A DNA stretch of 64,000 bases from Butyrivibrio sp. GTDB lineage: Bacteria; Bacillota; Clostridia; Lachnospirales; Lachnospiraceae. The notes under the pieces are model-generated. The model was not told where the DNA came from, did not search any database, and was given only the letters and a program-made list of their open reading frames with translations. Each line of letters starts with the position of its first letter. Within the stretch, counting starts at the first letter, position 1. The stretch covers positions 1 to 64,000 of the forward strand of contig JAKVKH010000010.1 of assembly GCA_022486625.1 (NCBI GenBank), in the 5' to 3' direction. Made by a program: the position numbers and the translations under genes. This document shows, piece by piece, positions 54,844 to 62,839 of this stretch.

Positions 54844-56304
54844 CATCTCACGTGCCACCTCTTCGTAGCTGACTACCCGGTTTCTTCCTTTCTGCTTGGC
54901 AGCATACAATGCACGGTCTGCCCGCAGAATCATGCTCTCGGCTGTATCCTGAGGCGTAACCGGGGAGTATCCTATACTGACCGTCATTCTCCTGTCCCCG
55001 TATTCCTTTTTCTGTACAGAGTTTTCAATTTCCCGGAGAATTTTTTCCGCATCACGGGTATAGATCAGGCCTGCAAATTCATCCCCTCCCCACCTGGTCA
55101 GAATTCCGTTGCTCCCGATTGCCGCCTGTGCATTCATTGCCGTATAAATCAGCAGTTCATCTCCCGCCTTATGTCCGAAGCGGTCATTGATTTCCTTAAA
55201 ATGATCCACATCAAATATGAAAAAAAACATCGCCCCGTTTGCAGAATTTCTGACGTTTCTTCTGCACTCTTTTTCCAGATACTTTCGGTTGGGTATTCCG
55301 GTAAGTGAATCTGTTTCTGCGATTTTCTCAAGTTCATTTCTGTATCTTTGAAGCACCCGGGTAATGGAACCGCTGGTCAGCGTAACCATCAGTATCAATG
55401 TTATCACGATATTCCGTGCGTCTTCCCCGTTCTGATTCAGCACCTGCCAGAAATTTCCGGCATTTCTGACTGTAATCAGCTTCCATCCGGTATTTTTGAT
55501 CGGTGTAATGCACACATAATTATTTTTTATCCATCCGGAGCTATTATCCTGTTCCAGTTCTGACAGCACCTGCAGTGAAATCCCGTTTTCCTGCGCAATC
55601 TGTTCTGCTCCGGTGCTCTCCTGATCAGAAGTGGCCAGTATTTCATCCTGATCATCCATCAGAATGCAGTCAACAGAATAATTTTCTCTGCTGTTCAGAA
55701 GCCAGCTGCCGATATCCGATACCTGAAATCCGGTCCCCGTCAGTCCCAGAAAAGCACCCTTCTGATCTCTGATTCTTGCATTGATAAAAAAGGTCGGAAT
55801 TTTCTTGCCATCAACCACATCATAATCATAATTCCAGACACACTCCTGCCCGGAATCTCTTGCTTCATAAAACCATGTACTTCCGGAATCATTTCTGTCC
55901 GACAGAACACGGTCAATTCCATCCGGATAATAATATCGTTTACTGTATTCGGGAACCAGAAAGACCGAACTGAACGAATTCTGATCTGCATAACCGGACA
56001 GATATTCCGTAATCCGGTCTGTATAGCTCTGATCCTGCATATGCTGCGGTTCCTCCTCCAGCAGCTGCACCAGAAGCGGATTTTCAGCCATATGCATTGC
56101 AATGTTCTTCGGTCTTGCTATTGCCGCATTTATACGGCTCTCAATATTTTCTGCCACCTGAGATGTCACATGTTCTGTCTGTTCAAGCGTCATTTTCCGG
56201 TAGGCGTTATTCACCGCAAGGCAATATCCGACAAAGAAAATATATATCAAAATAATAATTATGATATTAATCATACCAAGAAGATGTGTCCTGATCCACT
56301 TCAT
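54832..56304 (-). CDS. Cache-domain membrane diguanylate cyclase (minus strand copy)
   Basis: This 490-residue paralogue of the neighbouring convergent gene has the same layout: helix (12-32), dCache sensor with FSSVFLVPEYSKRYYYPDG and GLTGTGFQVSD, a second helix near 305-320, and a GGDEF domain with TRWGGDEFAGLI and DVDHFKEIND. The two share clear sequence similarity in both halves (for example RVLSDRND and RVLTKGNP at matching positions), so the pair arose by inverted duplication. ATG 56304 follows AGAGGAAT. The sensors have diverged enough that ligands may differ. Confidence 0.92.
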   Translation of the reverse strand: MKWIRTHLLGMINIIIIILIYIFFVGYCLAVNNAYRKMTLEQTEHVTSQVAENIESRINAAIARPKNIAMHMAENPLLVQLLEEEPQHMQDQSYTDRITEYLSGYADQNSFSSVFLVPEYSKRYYYPDGIDRVLSDRNDSGSTWFYEARDSGQECVWNYDYDVVDGKKIPTFFINARIRDQKGAFLGLTGTGFQVSDIGSWLLNSRENYSVDCILMDDQDEILATSDQESTGAEQIAQENGISLQVLSELEQDNSSGWIKNNYVCITPIKNTGWKLITVRNAGNFWQVLNQNGEDARNIVITLILMVTLTSGSITRVLQRYRNELEKIAETDSLTGIPNRKYLEKECRRNVRNSANGAMFFFIFDVDHFKEINDRFGHKAGDELLIYTAMNAQAAIGSNGILTRWGGDEFAGLIYTRDAEKILREIENSVQKKEYGDRRMTVSIGYSPVTPQDTAESMILRADRALYAAKQKGRNRVVSYEEVAREMLLL

Positions 56305-56402
56305 CTCAATATTCCTCTGCAGACGGTCACTTCTGCTGATCTGAAAACAGTATCCGCGTTCAGTTATATTTTACATCACCGGTATCTTTCCCGCTATATG
56401 AT

Positions 56403-57599
56403 TTATTCTGTCCATCGTTCCGGTACAATATGATACTCCGGCAGTTGCTGCTGGAGCTCTTCCGGCGTATACGCCCCATCCGTAAACAGAATTTTTCCAT
56501 CTGTTTCATCCAGATGCGTAATATGAATAAATACCTCCGGCATGCACTGATCCATATGCAGAAGTTGCAGATCCTTCTGCACCGGTTCTGCAAATGCCTT
56601 CAGACTTTCATGCTTTGCATAACGCATTGTCTCCTGCCACGGATTCGGTATGTTGGTCCTGTCCGTCATCTGCGGATTGATTTCCGCCTTGTCGCACTCG
56701 CACGGCAGTTTTCCCTGCCCGTGTCTGGTGACATAGGTTCTTGTCACATAATGGATCTGCAGTTCGGTTTCACTTTCCTGATTTATTTTCTCCAGCATTC
56801 TGAGCGGATTCACAAGTCCAGTGTGTGACGGTGTCAGATGCGGATAATATGCGCTGCAGTCTTCATCCAGTAAAAGCCCCTGCGCTCCCTCGAACACCAG
56901 AGCATCATGTCCTTTGGGAATACCGGCTGCCATTCTGATGTACCGATGAATATTCTCATACATGATCTCCGCACAGTTACCAGGAATATTTTCATCCAGC
57001 ATCAGCGCATACCATCTGCTTTCTCCGGTTTCTTTCCCCATCTGCCCTGTCACTTTTCTGATATAGCCGTCTCTGATCCGGCGCAGAAAGGCTTCAATTT
57101 CCCGCACATTCATCCCGGCCAGCATTCCGGCAGTCAGCGCATACTCCGGCAGTCTGTTCCTCTTTACCGTCTCATAGATTCCCATTCCGCATGAGCCGTG
57201 ACGCTGCTCTCCTCTGATTTCCTCTGTCAGACTGTTCAGCAGCACATCATATACCGTCACTGCCCGGCAGCTGCCATTGACATACACCCGGACAGAATCC
57301 GGACTGCATTTTCTTTCCTTTGCATATGCATTGATCTCATCCCCGATTTTCAGAAAATCAGGCAAAAAGGATTCTGAAAAATATGTATCTGCGCCATGCC
57401 AGGTACCGCTTCCAAGCTGATGAAAAATAAATCTGTTTTTTTTATCCTCTACCGTATGTCCCGCCTGTGCCCCGCCATTATGCCTGATGACCAGCGGACA
57501 TCGTCCTGCCTGCAACAGCCGTCTTGTAAGTTCTGCCGTCAGCTGCCCTTTCCCTTCATCTCCGAAATTTTTACCCGCTACGACATGACAGCTGTACAT
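56403..57599 (-). CDS. Adenylosuccinate-synthetase-like enzyme in a VWA operon
   Basis: The 398-residue protein has the PurA fold signature but is shorter than housekeeping PurA (about 430). The GTP loop is GDEGKG (13-18) with the catalytic aspartate D14 kept, and H48 of the AGHT motif is kept. FEGAQGLLLD (237-246) and TRHGQG (291-296) match the PurA loops. Changed regions: the IMP-contact NNAGHT is AQAGHT; the Thr/Arg loop (TTRRGIGP in PurA) is RHGSCGMGIYET; the GTP-base motif KLD is HLD. Ligase chemistry on a purine-like or other substrate is likely; a housekeeping purine role is less so. Its start shares one base with the VWA stop (TGATG). Confidence 0.8.
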   Translation of the reverse strand: MYSCHVVAGKNFGDEGKGQLTAELTRRLLQAGRCPLVIRHNGGAQAGHTVEDKKNRFIFHQLGSGTWHGADTYFSESFLPDFLKIGDEINAYAKERKCSPDSVRVYVNGSCRAVTVYDVLLNSLTEEIRGEQRHGSCGMGIYETVKRNRLPEYALTAGMLAGMNVREIEAFLRRIRDGYIRKVTGQMGKETGESRWYALMLDENIPGNCAEIMYENIHRYIRMAAGIPKGHDALVFEGAQGLLLDEDCSAYYPHLTPSHTGLVNPLRMLEKINQESETELQIHYVTRTYVTRHGQGKLPCECDKAEINPQMTDRTNIPNPWQETMRYAKHESLKAFAEPVQKDLQLLHMDQCMPEVFIHITHLDETDGKILFTDGAYTPEELQQQLPEYHIVPERWTE

Positions 57600-58585
57600 C
57601 AGAAATTCAGCATTCCTTTCTCCCCATCCGGCAGGAAATCATGGATTGCTTCCATTACCACTGCTGAAACTTCTCCCGGCCATTCATTGGAAATCTCCCG
57701 TGCAGGCTTTCCTCCGGCTGCCTGCATAAGACTGATCAGAAGCTCAGGAAGTTTATCCAGGTCCTTGGGGTCAAGTTCGATTGCCCGGTTTCCGATCAGT
57801 TCTTTCCATGCAGCGCCGCTGTGCTGATATTCATAAGCTCCCGCTTTCAGAACGATATGAAAAATTTCATATTTCTCTGAAGCCTCATCAAACAGTTCCT
57901 TCGAAGTATAATCTCTGATCACTCCGGTATCACCTTTCCCGAAAATCCTCTGCAGAAGATTCTCCGGGTTCTTTTCCTTCGCCGGATCTGCACTTATATC
58001 TCCGAAGAAATTCGTGATTTCACCCACCGTCAGATCTTTATGGCAGCATTCATCCCCGATGGTAAAAAGGAATCCCTTCTGATGCCTTTTCTCATAGCAG
58101 TCAATTCTGGTATGCCTTGCAGCAAAATACCATGCCAGAAGGTAGGATTCCCCTCCGTTACCACCGCCATGGCCTTCGAAATAGATGTCAAGCAGCTGCT
58201 CTGCAATCCGGATATCTGCTTCAAACTGTGTTACCTGAAGCGGAGCTTCATCCGATTTGGAGTCTCCGATTGCCATGAACATGATATGCGGATTGCTGAC
58301 CGGATCCTTCGCATATATTTCATTCATCGTTCTGTTCAGTGAATTCTTGGCAATTTCTTCTGAAAGATATCCCATGGATCCTGTTACATCCAGCCCGATG
58401 ATAATTGCCGTTGATGCCGGATTATCCATGGAATCGCAGGATTCACGGTACTTTACATGATACGGATTAAGCTGATCCTTCATATTCTGAGATCTGTACA
58501 GATCGTTTACGGTCGACTGTGCCGATATGTTTCTGTCTGTTTTCAGACGGTTCCAGTCATTACTGGTATAACTTCCTCTTCCCAT
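57599..58585 (-). CDS. VWA (von Willebrand A) MIDAS protein
   Basis: The 328-residue soluble protein has an N-terminal arm of about 55 residues and a VWA fold. The metal-ion-dependent adhesion site is DVTGSMG (66-72), with further MIDAS elements in the AIGDSKSDEAPLQVTQFE region and in GHGGGNGGESYLLAWYF. This resembles the VWA proteins of TerY-type and MoxR-type bacterial systems, which act as scaffolds or metal-dependent partners. It begins 57 bp after the zinc-ribbon gene, and its TGA overlaps the ATG of the PurA-like gene. ATG 58585 follows AAGGAGAAA. Confidence 0.85.
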   Translation of the reverse strand: MGRGSYTSNDWNRLKTDRNISAQSTVNDLYRSQNMKDQLNPYHVKYRESCDSMDNPASTAIIIGLDVTGSMGYLSEEIAKNSLNRTMNEIYAKDPVSNPHIMFMAIGDSKSDEAPLQVTQFEADIRIAEQLLDIYFEGHGGGNGGESYLLAWYFAARHTRIDCYEKRHQKGFLFTIGDECCHKDLTVGEITNFFGDISADPAKEKNPENLLQRIFGKGDTGVIRDYTSKELFDEASEKYEIFHIVLKAGAYEYQHSGAAWKELIGNRAIELDPKDLDKLPELLISLMQAAGGKPAREISNEWPGEVSAVVMEAIHDFLPDGEKGMLNF

Positions 58586-58642
58586 GATTTCTCCTTTTTC
58601 TGTATACCGCGGAGTTTTTCCTCCGCCACCTCTCTGAATTTT

Positions 58643-59650
58643 TTACTCCCGGGAATAAATATCTTCCCTGGTAACATTCAGATGTATAAACTTACGCTCG
58701 CCATAGGACGCTGTCAGTGTTCTGTCCCATAATTCAAAGTCTTCCTGTGCAGACTTTCTGCATACCGCCCGGATAAATTTTCTGAATGGTTCCGGAATGG
58801 TCGCATCCTGTGCCGCCGCTTCGCGATCTGCATATCCCATAAGCTTTGCCGCATTCAGGCGTATGGTCTCAAGATCAGTCGTGATATGACACTCCTGTCT
58901 TTTCTGATAATATTCATGTATGGAATCTGACGCATCAGCTGCAATCCCTGCATACTCTGTTCCCTGTTTTCCCGCAAACCACCATCCGCCGTACAGATAC
59001 AGCTGATGCTCGGCCGGATTTACAAACAGATTCTGGAGCGTAAGTGCATTCAATGAAAGATCATTATACTCCAGCAGACAGCACAGATTTTCCATACGGC
59101 TGACCATCCATGCCGCATGCCTGTCCAGAAGCGTTCCGAACAGAACCAGCGGATATACTTCCTCCGGTTTATGCACTGCGATCATCATTCCGCCATTTTT
59201 GAGTTCACACGAAGTTGCAACCTGCGGCAGGTAGCGCTTCAGTTCCTGTTCCATGCTGCTGTTCGGAAATTTCAGTAACTCCGGCATTTTCAGATATTTC
59301 TGTGCATAAGCAAGATCCTGCTTTTCAAAAAGATAAATGACATGTGCCTTTGCAACATACATTGTGCACATGTCTGCACGGCACTTTGCAAGATACCTGA
59401 TCCGTATGTTCTCACCATCTGCGCGTTCGACTTCCTCTTCCTCAGCCTCTACCCAGAAGCCTTCCTGAAGATGCTCTTTCGTATCCGTTTTGTTCATCAG
59501 ATCATCGAGCATGGTCTGATACTGTACATACAGATTTTCTCCCATATCCAGAATTGTGGATACATTTCCGCAGTACAGGCATGTCGCAGTATTATTACGG
59601 CGGTCAATTTTCATTGTCCCTCCGCACATTTTACATTTACACAGTGCCAT
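58643..59650 (-). CDS. Zinc-ribbon protein with degenerate kinase-like domain
   Basis: The 335-residue protein opens with a zinc ribbon (C6-x2-C9 and C24-x2-C27). Residues about 90-300 resemble the C-terminal lobe of protein-kinase-like proteins: NALTLQNLFVNPAEHQLYLYGG (from 201, cut here) aligns with the catalytic-loop/DFG region HGDLxPxNLxVxPE...LIDFG. The catalytic aspartate is replaced by alanine and DFG by YGG. The ending (DFELWDRTLTASYGERKF) is also typical of kinases in TerY-type VWA triads. I read it as a zinc-ribbon pseudokinase. ATG 59650 follows AGGGAGGAAA; it is first in the operon, 32 bp from its -10 box. Confidence 0.75.
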   Translation of the reverse strand: MALCKCKMCGGTMKIDRRNNTATCLYCGNVSTILDMGENLYVQYQTMLDDLMNKTDTKEHLQEGFWVEAEEEEVERADGENIRIRYLAKCRADMCTMYVAKAHVIYLFEKQDLAYAQKYLKMPELLKFPNSSMEQELKRYLPQVATSCELKNGGMMIAVHKPEEVYPLVLFGTLLDRHAAWMVSRMENLCCLLEYNDLSLNALTLQNLFVNPAEHQLYLYGGWWFAGKQGTEYAGIAADASDSIHEYYQKRQECHITTDLETIRLNAAKLMGYADREAAAQDATIPEPFRKFIRAVCRKSAQEDFELWDRTLTASYGERKFIHLNVTREDIYSRE

Positions 59651-59681
59651 AGTTTCCTCCCTCTGCTGTCACACCTGTTTT

Positions 59682-59710
59682 ATTATAAACGCCCGTTTTC
59701 AGGCTTTCAA
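59682..59710 (-). promoter_or_regulatory. Promoter of the zinc ribbon-VWA-PurA-like operon
   Basis: Minus-strand -35 TTGAAA (59705-59710), 17-bp spacer, consensus -10 TATAAT (59682-59687). This is a strong sigma-A-type promoter, so the operon may be expressed in normal growth. The 320-bp gap up to the DUF5692 gene contains nothing else I could identify as a gene. Confidence 0.7.
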
Positions 59711-59931
59711 CGCAAACAGATATTTTATCATGATTTAAAATTTTTGCGTACAATTATACCGTCTACTTTTTCTCATTATGGATCTGGTCATACCACAGTC
59801 CACGCATATGATGTTCTCATGCAAAATGCACAGCTTATCCCACACAAATTCGACTATAACGCCAAATTTCCTCATATTGATTTTTAGAGTTTGACGTTGT
59901 CTTTTTTCAGGAATAGAATAATTACAGGCTC

Positions 59932-59950
59932 TGGTATAATCAGACGTCTG
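59932..59950 (+). promoter_or_regulatory. Extended -10 promoter with palindrome, DUF5692 gene
   Basis: TGG-TATAAT (-10 at 59935-59940) is followed at once by the perfect palindrome CAGACGTCTG (59941-59950) over the expected start site. The layout matches the promoters at 17397 and 40300, with a different palindrome. Confidence 0.45.
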
Positions 59951-59971
59951 AAAAAAAGGAGGAAAAAAGAA

Positions 59972-61006
59972 ATGTTGTTTCAGGTTTACGGGGATGACTC
60001 GATTTACAAGTTCATCGGATGGATCCTTGTGTTCGCAGGACTGGTAATTACAAATGAAATTGCCAGAAGAACCAAGGCAGGCGGTATTCTCATGTTCGTT
60101 ATCATACCGGCTATACTGACAGTCTACTTTATCGCAATCTATGCATCTGCAGCCGCAGGCGCTTCCTGGGCATTGAACAATCAGACCTACGTTCATATGA
60201 CCAGCTGGTTTCATTATGCCAAGCTGTATGCTGCAACAATCGGATGTATCGGTTTCATGATGCTCAAATATCAGTGGGGCATCGGTAAAAAGGAATGGTT
60301 CAAGCCGTTTCCTTTTATCATTGTTGCAATCAATATCATGATTGCCGTATGCAGCGATTTTGAATCTGCAATCAGAGGTTCCATCGCACTTGCAGAGACA
60401 GGCTCAAGATGGTGGCTTTCATCCGAGCATGTATGGCTTTACGGCGGATGGTGGAATATTCTCAACGGCATTGCCGGTATTCTGAATATTTTCTGTATGA
60501 CAGGCTGGTGGGGAATCTATTCATCCAAAAAGAAGGATGATATGCTCTGGCCGGATATGACCTGGATGTTCGTTATTGCTTATGATGTATGGAATTTTGA
60601 ATATACCTATCTGAATCTGCCTACACATGCATGGTACTGCGGACTTGCTCTTTTACTTGCTCCGACTTTTGCTGCTGCATTCTGGAACAAGGGCGGCTGG
60701 ATCCAGAACCGTGCCAATACACTGGCAATCTGGTGCATGTTCGCACAGGTATTCCCGTTATTCCAGGATAAGAGTATCTTCTCAGTTCTTCCGGTACTCT
60801 ACGCAGACGGTACAATGGATGCTGCAACGCACCCGGCTGCTGCTGATCCGAAGGCAATGGGATTTATCGCTGTTCTCGCCATCATCACAAATGTCATCGT
60901 ACTTGCGCACATCATCAAACGCTCTGTTGCACAGAAGAAGAATCCTTATAAGAATGAAATTTTTGCAGGAACGCCTGATTTTGAAGAAGCAATGGCAAGA
61001 CGCTGA
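59972..61006 (+). CDS. DUF5692 family membrane protein
   Basis: The 344-residue protein (ATG 59972, strong AAAGGAGG) has about nine hydrophobic segments and is rich in Trp (GGWWNILNG, TGWWGIYSSKKKDDMLWPDMTW). It matches the DUF5692 family of integral membrane proteins found in Clostridia, for which no function is known. A short charged C-terminus (KNEIFAGTPDFEEAMARR) is cytosolic. A membrane enzyme or transporter is possible; nothing nearby tells which. Terminator at 61027. Confidence 0.82.
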   Translation: MLFQVYGDDSIYKFIGWILVFAGLVITNEIARRTKAGGILMFVIIPAILTVYFIAIYASAAAGASWALNNQTYVHMTSWFHYAKLYAATIGCIGFMMLKYQWGIGKKEWFKPFPFIIVAINIMIAVCSDFESAIRGSIALAETGSRWWLSSEHVWLYGGWWNILNGIAGILNIFCMTGWWGIYSSKKKDDMLWPDMTWMFVIAYDVWNFEYTYLNLPTHAWYCGLALLLAPTFAAAFWNKGGWIQNRANTLAIWCMFAQVFPLFQDKSIFSVLPVLYADGTMDAATHPAAADPKAMGFIAVLAIITNVIVLAHIIKRSVAQKKNPYKNEIFAGTPDFEEAMARR

Positions 61007-61026
61007 TACTTCAGGTTCCGCAGATC

Positions 61027-61060
61027 AAAAAAAGCCGGCAGATCATCTGCCGGCTTTTTT
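61027..61060. terminator. Bidirectional terminator
   Basis: Perfect stem AAAAAAGCCGGCAGAT / ATCTGCCGGCTTTTTT, between the convergent DUF5692 and aquaporin genes. Confidence 0.92.
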
Positions 61061-61070
61061 ACATATGTGT

Positions 61071-61763
61071 TCAGTCTTTCTTTTCTTCTTTTACCAATGC
61101 TTTGTAAACAACTGCTGCAAGTGCGCCTCCTGCAAGCGGAGCAACGATGAACACCCATACCTGTGCCAGTGCCTGTCCGCCCATCAGAAGTGCAGGGCCA
61201 AAGCTTCTGGCCGGATTGACACTCGTTCCTGTCAGCGGAATTCCCAGAATATGAACAAAAGCAAGTACAAGCCCGATCACAATTCCTGCAACCGCCTGAT
61301 TCTTTACCTTTGCCGTTACACCAAGAACTGCAAATACAAATACGAATGTCAGAATAATTTCTACCAGAACCGCACCACCCATATTAATTCCGACATAGGA
61401 TGCACTTCCGAATCCGTTCTGCCCGAGTCCTGTATCTGCATAATTTTTGCCGCAGCAGCTGATGATCAGCGCCAGAAGTCCGGCTCCCGTGATTCCTCCA
61501 AGAAACTGTGCAATCACATAACCCCCGAAGTCTTTTCCGCTCATACCGCCATTCAGAAACACGCCAAGTGAAACTGCCGGATTGATATGGCACCCGGAAA
61601 CATCTCCGATTACATATGCCATTGCCACAATGGAAAGGCCAAACGCCATGGCAATTCCGAGGATCCCCAGTTTTCCGTCAATCCCTCCGGAAATTGCTGC
61701 TGATCCGCAGCCAAACAATGTCAGTACCAGTGTCCCGATAAATTCCGCAACATACTTTTTCAT
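61071..61763 (-). CDS. Aquaporin/MIP-family channel
   Basis: The 230-residue protein has six membrane helices and both NPA boxes (HINPAVS near 60, SVNPARS near 187). The selectivity-filter neighbourhood GTSVNPARSFGPALL has Thr-Ser before the second NPA and Arg after it, as in AqpZ-type water channels rather than glycerol facilitators (which have Asp in that loop). ATG 61763 follows GGAAGGAG. It is monocistronic with a TATAAT-like promoter about 70 bp upstream. Confidence 0.93.
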   Translation of the reverse strand: MKKYVAEFIGTLVLTLFGCGSAAISGGIDGKLGILGIAMAFGLSIVAMAYVIGDVSGCHINPAVSLGVFLNGGMSGKDFGGYVIAQFLGGITGAGLLALIISCCGKNYADTGLGQNGFGSASYVGINMGGAVLVEIILTFVFVFAVLGVTAKVKNQAVAGIVIGLVLAFVHILGIPLTGTSVNPARSFGPALLMGGQALAQVWVFIVAPLAGGALAAVVYKALVKEEKKD

Positions 61764-61858
61764 TTCAGATTACTCCTTCCATATATCAGGTGATTTCTGT
61801 AAATGTATTAAGTTACGGTAATATTATACACTTCTGAGACTTTTCCGATACAACATTT

Positions 61859-62680
61859 TTAAATCAGCCCGAAATGTTCAAAGGCTCTTGCGATCCCGTC
61901 CTCATCAATTCTGGACGTCACATAATCTGCAACCTTTTTGACCGTGTCCTGCGCATTTCCCATGGCAACTCCGATCTGCGCATATTGAAGCATTTCAATA
62001 TCGTTCGGGCCATCCCCGAATGCAATGCTGCGTTCCTTCTCAATATCAGCCGCTTCCAGATAATGCTGCATTCCTGTTGCCTTCGTAATCCCTGCAATTC
62101 CGATCTCGCCGCAATACGGATCCGGCTTTTCAAAACTGGAGCCTATGACGTCAAAATATGGCGCCAGTCTGTCCTGCATCTCCTGTACGGTAAATGGCGA
62201 ATCATAATAAATTGCCTTTTCGATATATGGGCTGTTCCATGTATCCGGTACAATCTGTATTCTCCCGATCAGTCTCTGTATCCGGTCTTCTGACAGATGA
62301 TATCCGCGGTATCTCTGCAGCAGCAGATCTGCAGAACGCTGATTCATCCTCATCCCGTCAGATGCCTGCATACTGTATGTTACCTGATGCACATCCATGA
62401 ATTCTGCCAGCTCCCTGCGCTTTTCTTCGGTAACATATGCATGGTAGACCTCTCTTCCTTCCAGATCCACAAATGCGCCTGCCGCTCCGACAACTCCGTC
62501 AAAACCTCTTGAAAGAAGTGCCGGATCCACCTGAAAACGGCTCCTGCCTGAGCAGATCACCAGATGATGTCCTGCCTTCCGTGCTTTCTTCAGTGCCTCT
62601 ATCGTTGACGCCGGTATCTTCCCGTCAAATCCTACCAGTGTCCCGTCTATATCAAGAAAAATTACCCGTTCTCTGTTCAC
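61859..62680 (-). CDS. Cof-type HAD hydrolase
   Basis: The 273-residue phosphatase has HAD motif I FLDIDGTL (nucleophile and acid Asp), motif II in VICSGRS, and motif III/IV GDGPNDIEML. A cap domain of the C2/Cof type lies between residues about 85 and 190. Such enzymes remove phosphate from sugar phosphates or flavin/pyridoxal phosphates; the substrate is not predictable. The start is a GTG at 62680, right behind GGAGAGAGGT. It has no obvious operon partner. Confidence 0.92.
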   Translation of the reverse strand: MNRERVIFLDIDGTLVGFDGKIPASTIEALKKARKAGHHLVICSGRSRFQVDPALLSRGFDGVVGAAGAFVDLEGREVYHAYVTEEKRRELAEFMDVHQVTYSMQASDGMRMNQRSADLLLQRYRGYHLSEDRIQRLIGRIQIVPDTWNSPYIEKAIYYDSPFTVQEMQDRLAPYFDVIGSSFEKPDPYCGEIGIAGITKATGMQHYLEAADIEKERSIAFGDGPNDIEMLQYAQIGVAMGNAQDTVKKVADYVTSRIDEDGIARAFEHFGLI

Positions 62681-62839
62681 TTTACCTCTCTCCTGTTGCT
62701 CCTATTCTATCAGACCCTGATGCCGGATGTCCACTGACGTTTTGCTTTGCAATATACATATAAATGCGATATTCTGTATATATATGAATATATATCACCA
62801 TCAGTATACATTATCCTTTTCTTCCGAAGGAGGATGTTC

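Noticed and set aside
56403..57599. PurZ (diaminopurine DNA pathway)
   Set aside because: PurZ replaces the catalytic Asp of the GDEGKG loop. Here D14 is kept, and no other Z-genome genes are present.
59735..60214. Minus-strand frame with CxxC-like motifs opposite the DUF5692 gene and its leader
   Set aside because: Most of it is antisense to a confident membrane-protein gene, and no ribosome site or family match was seen.
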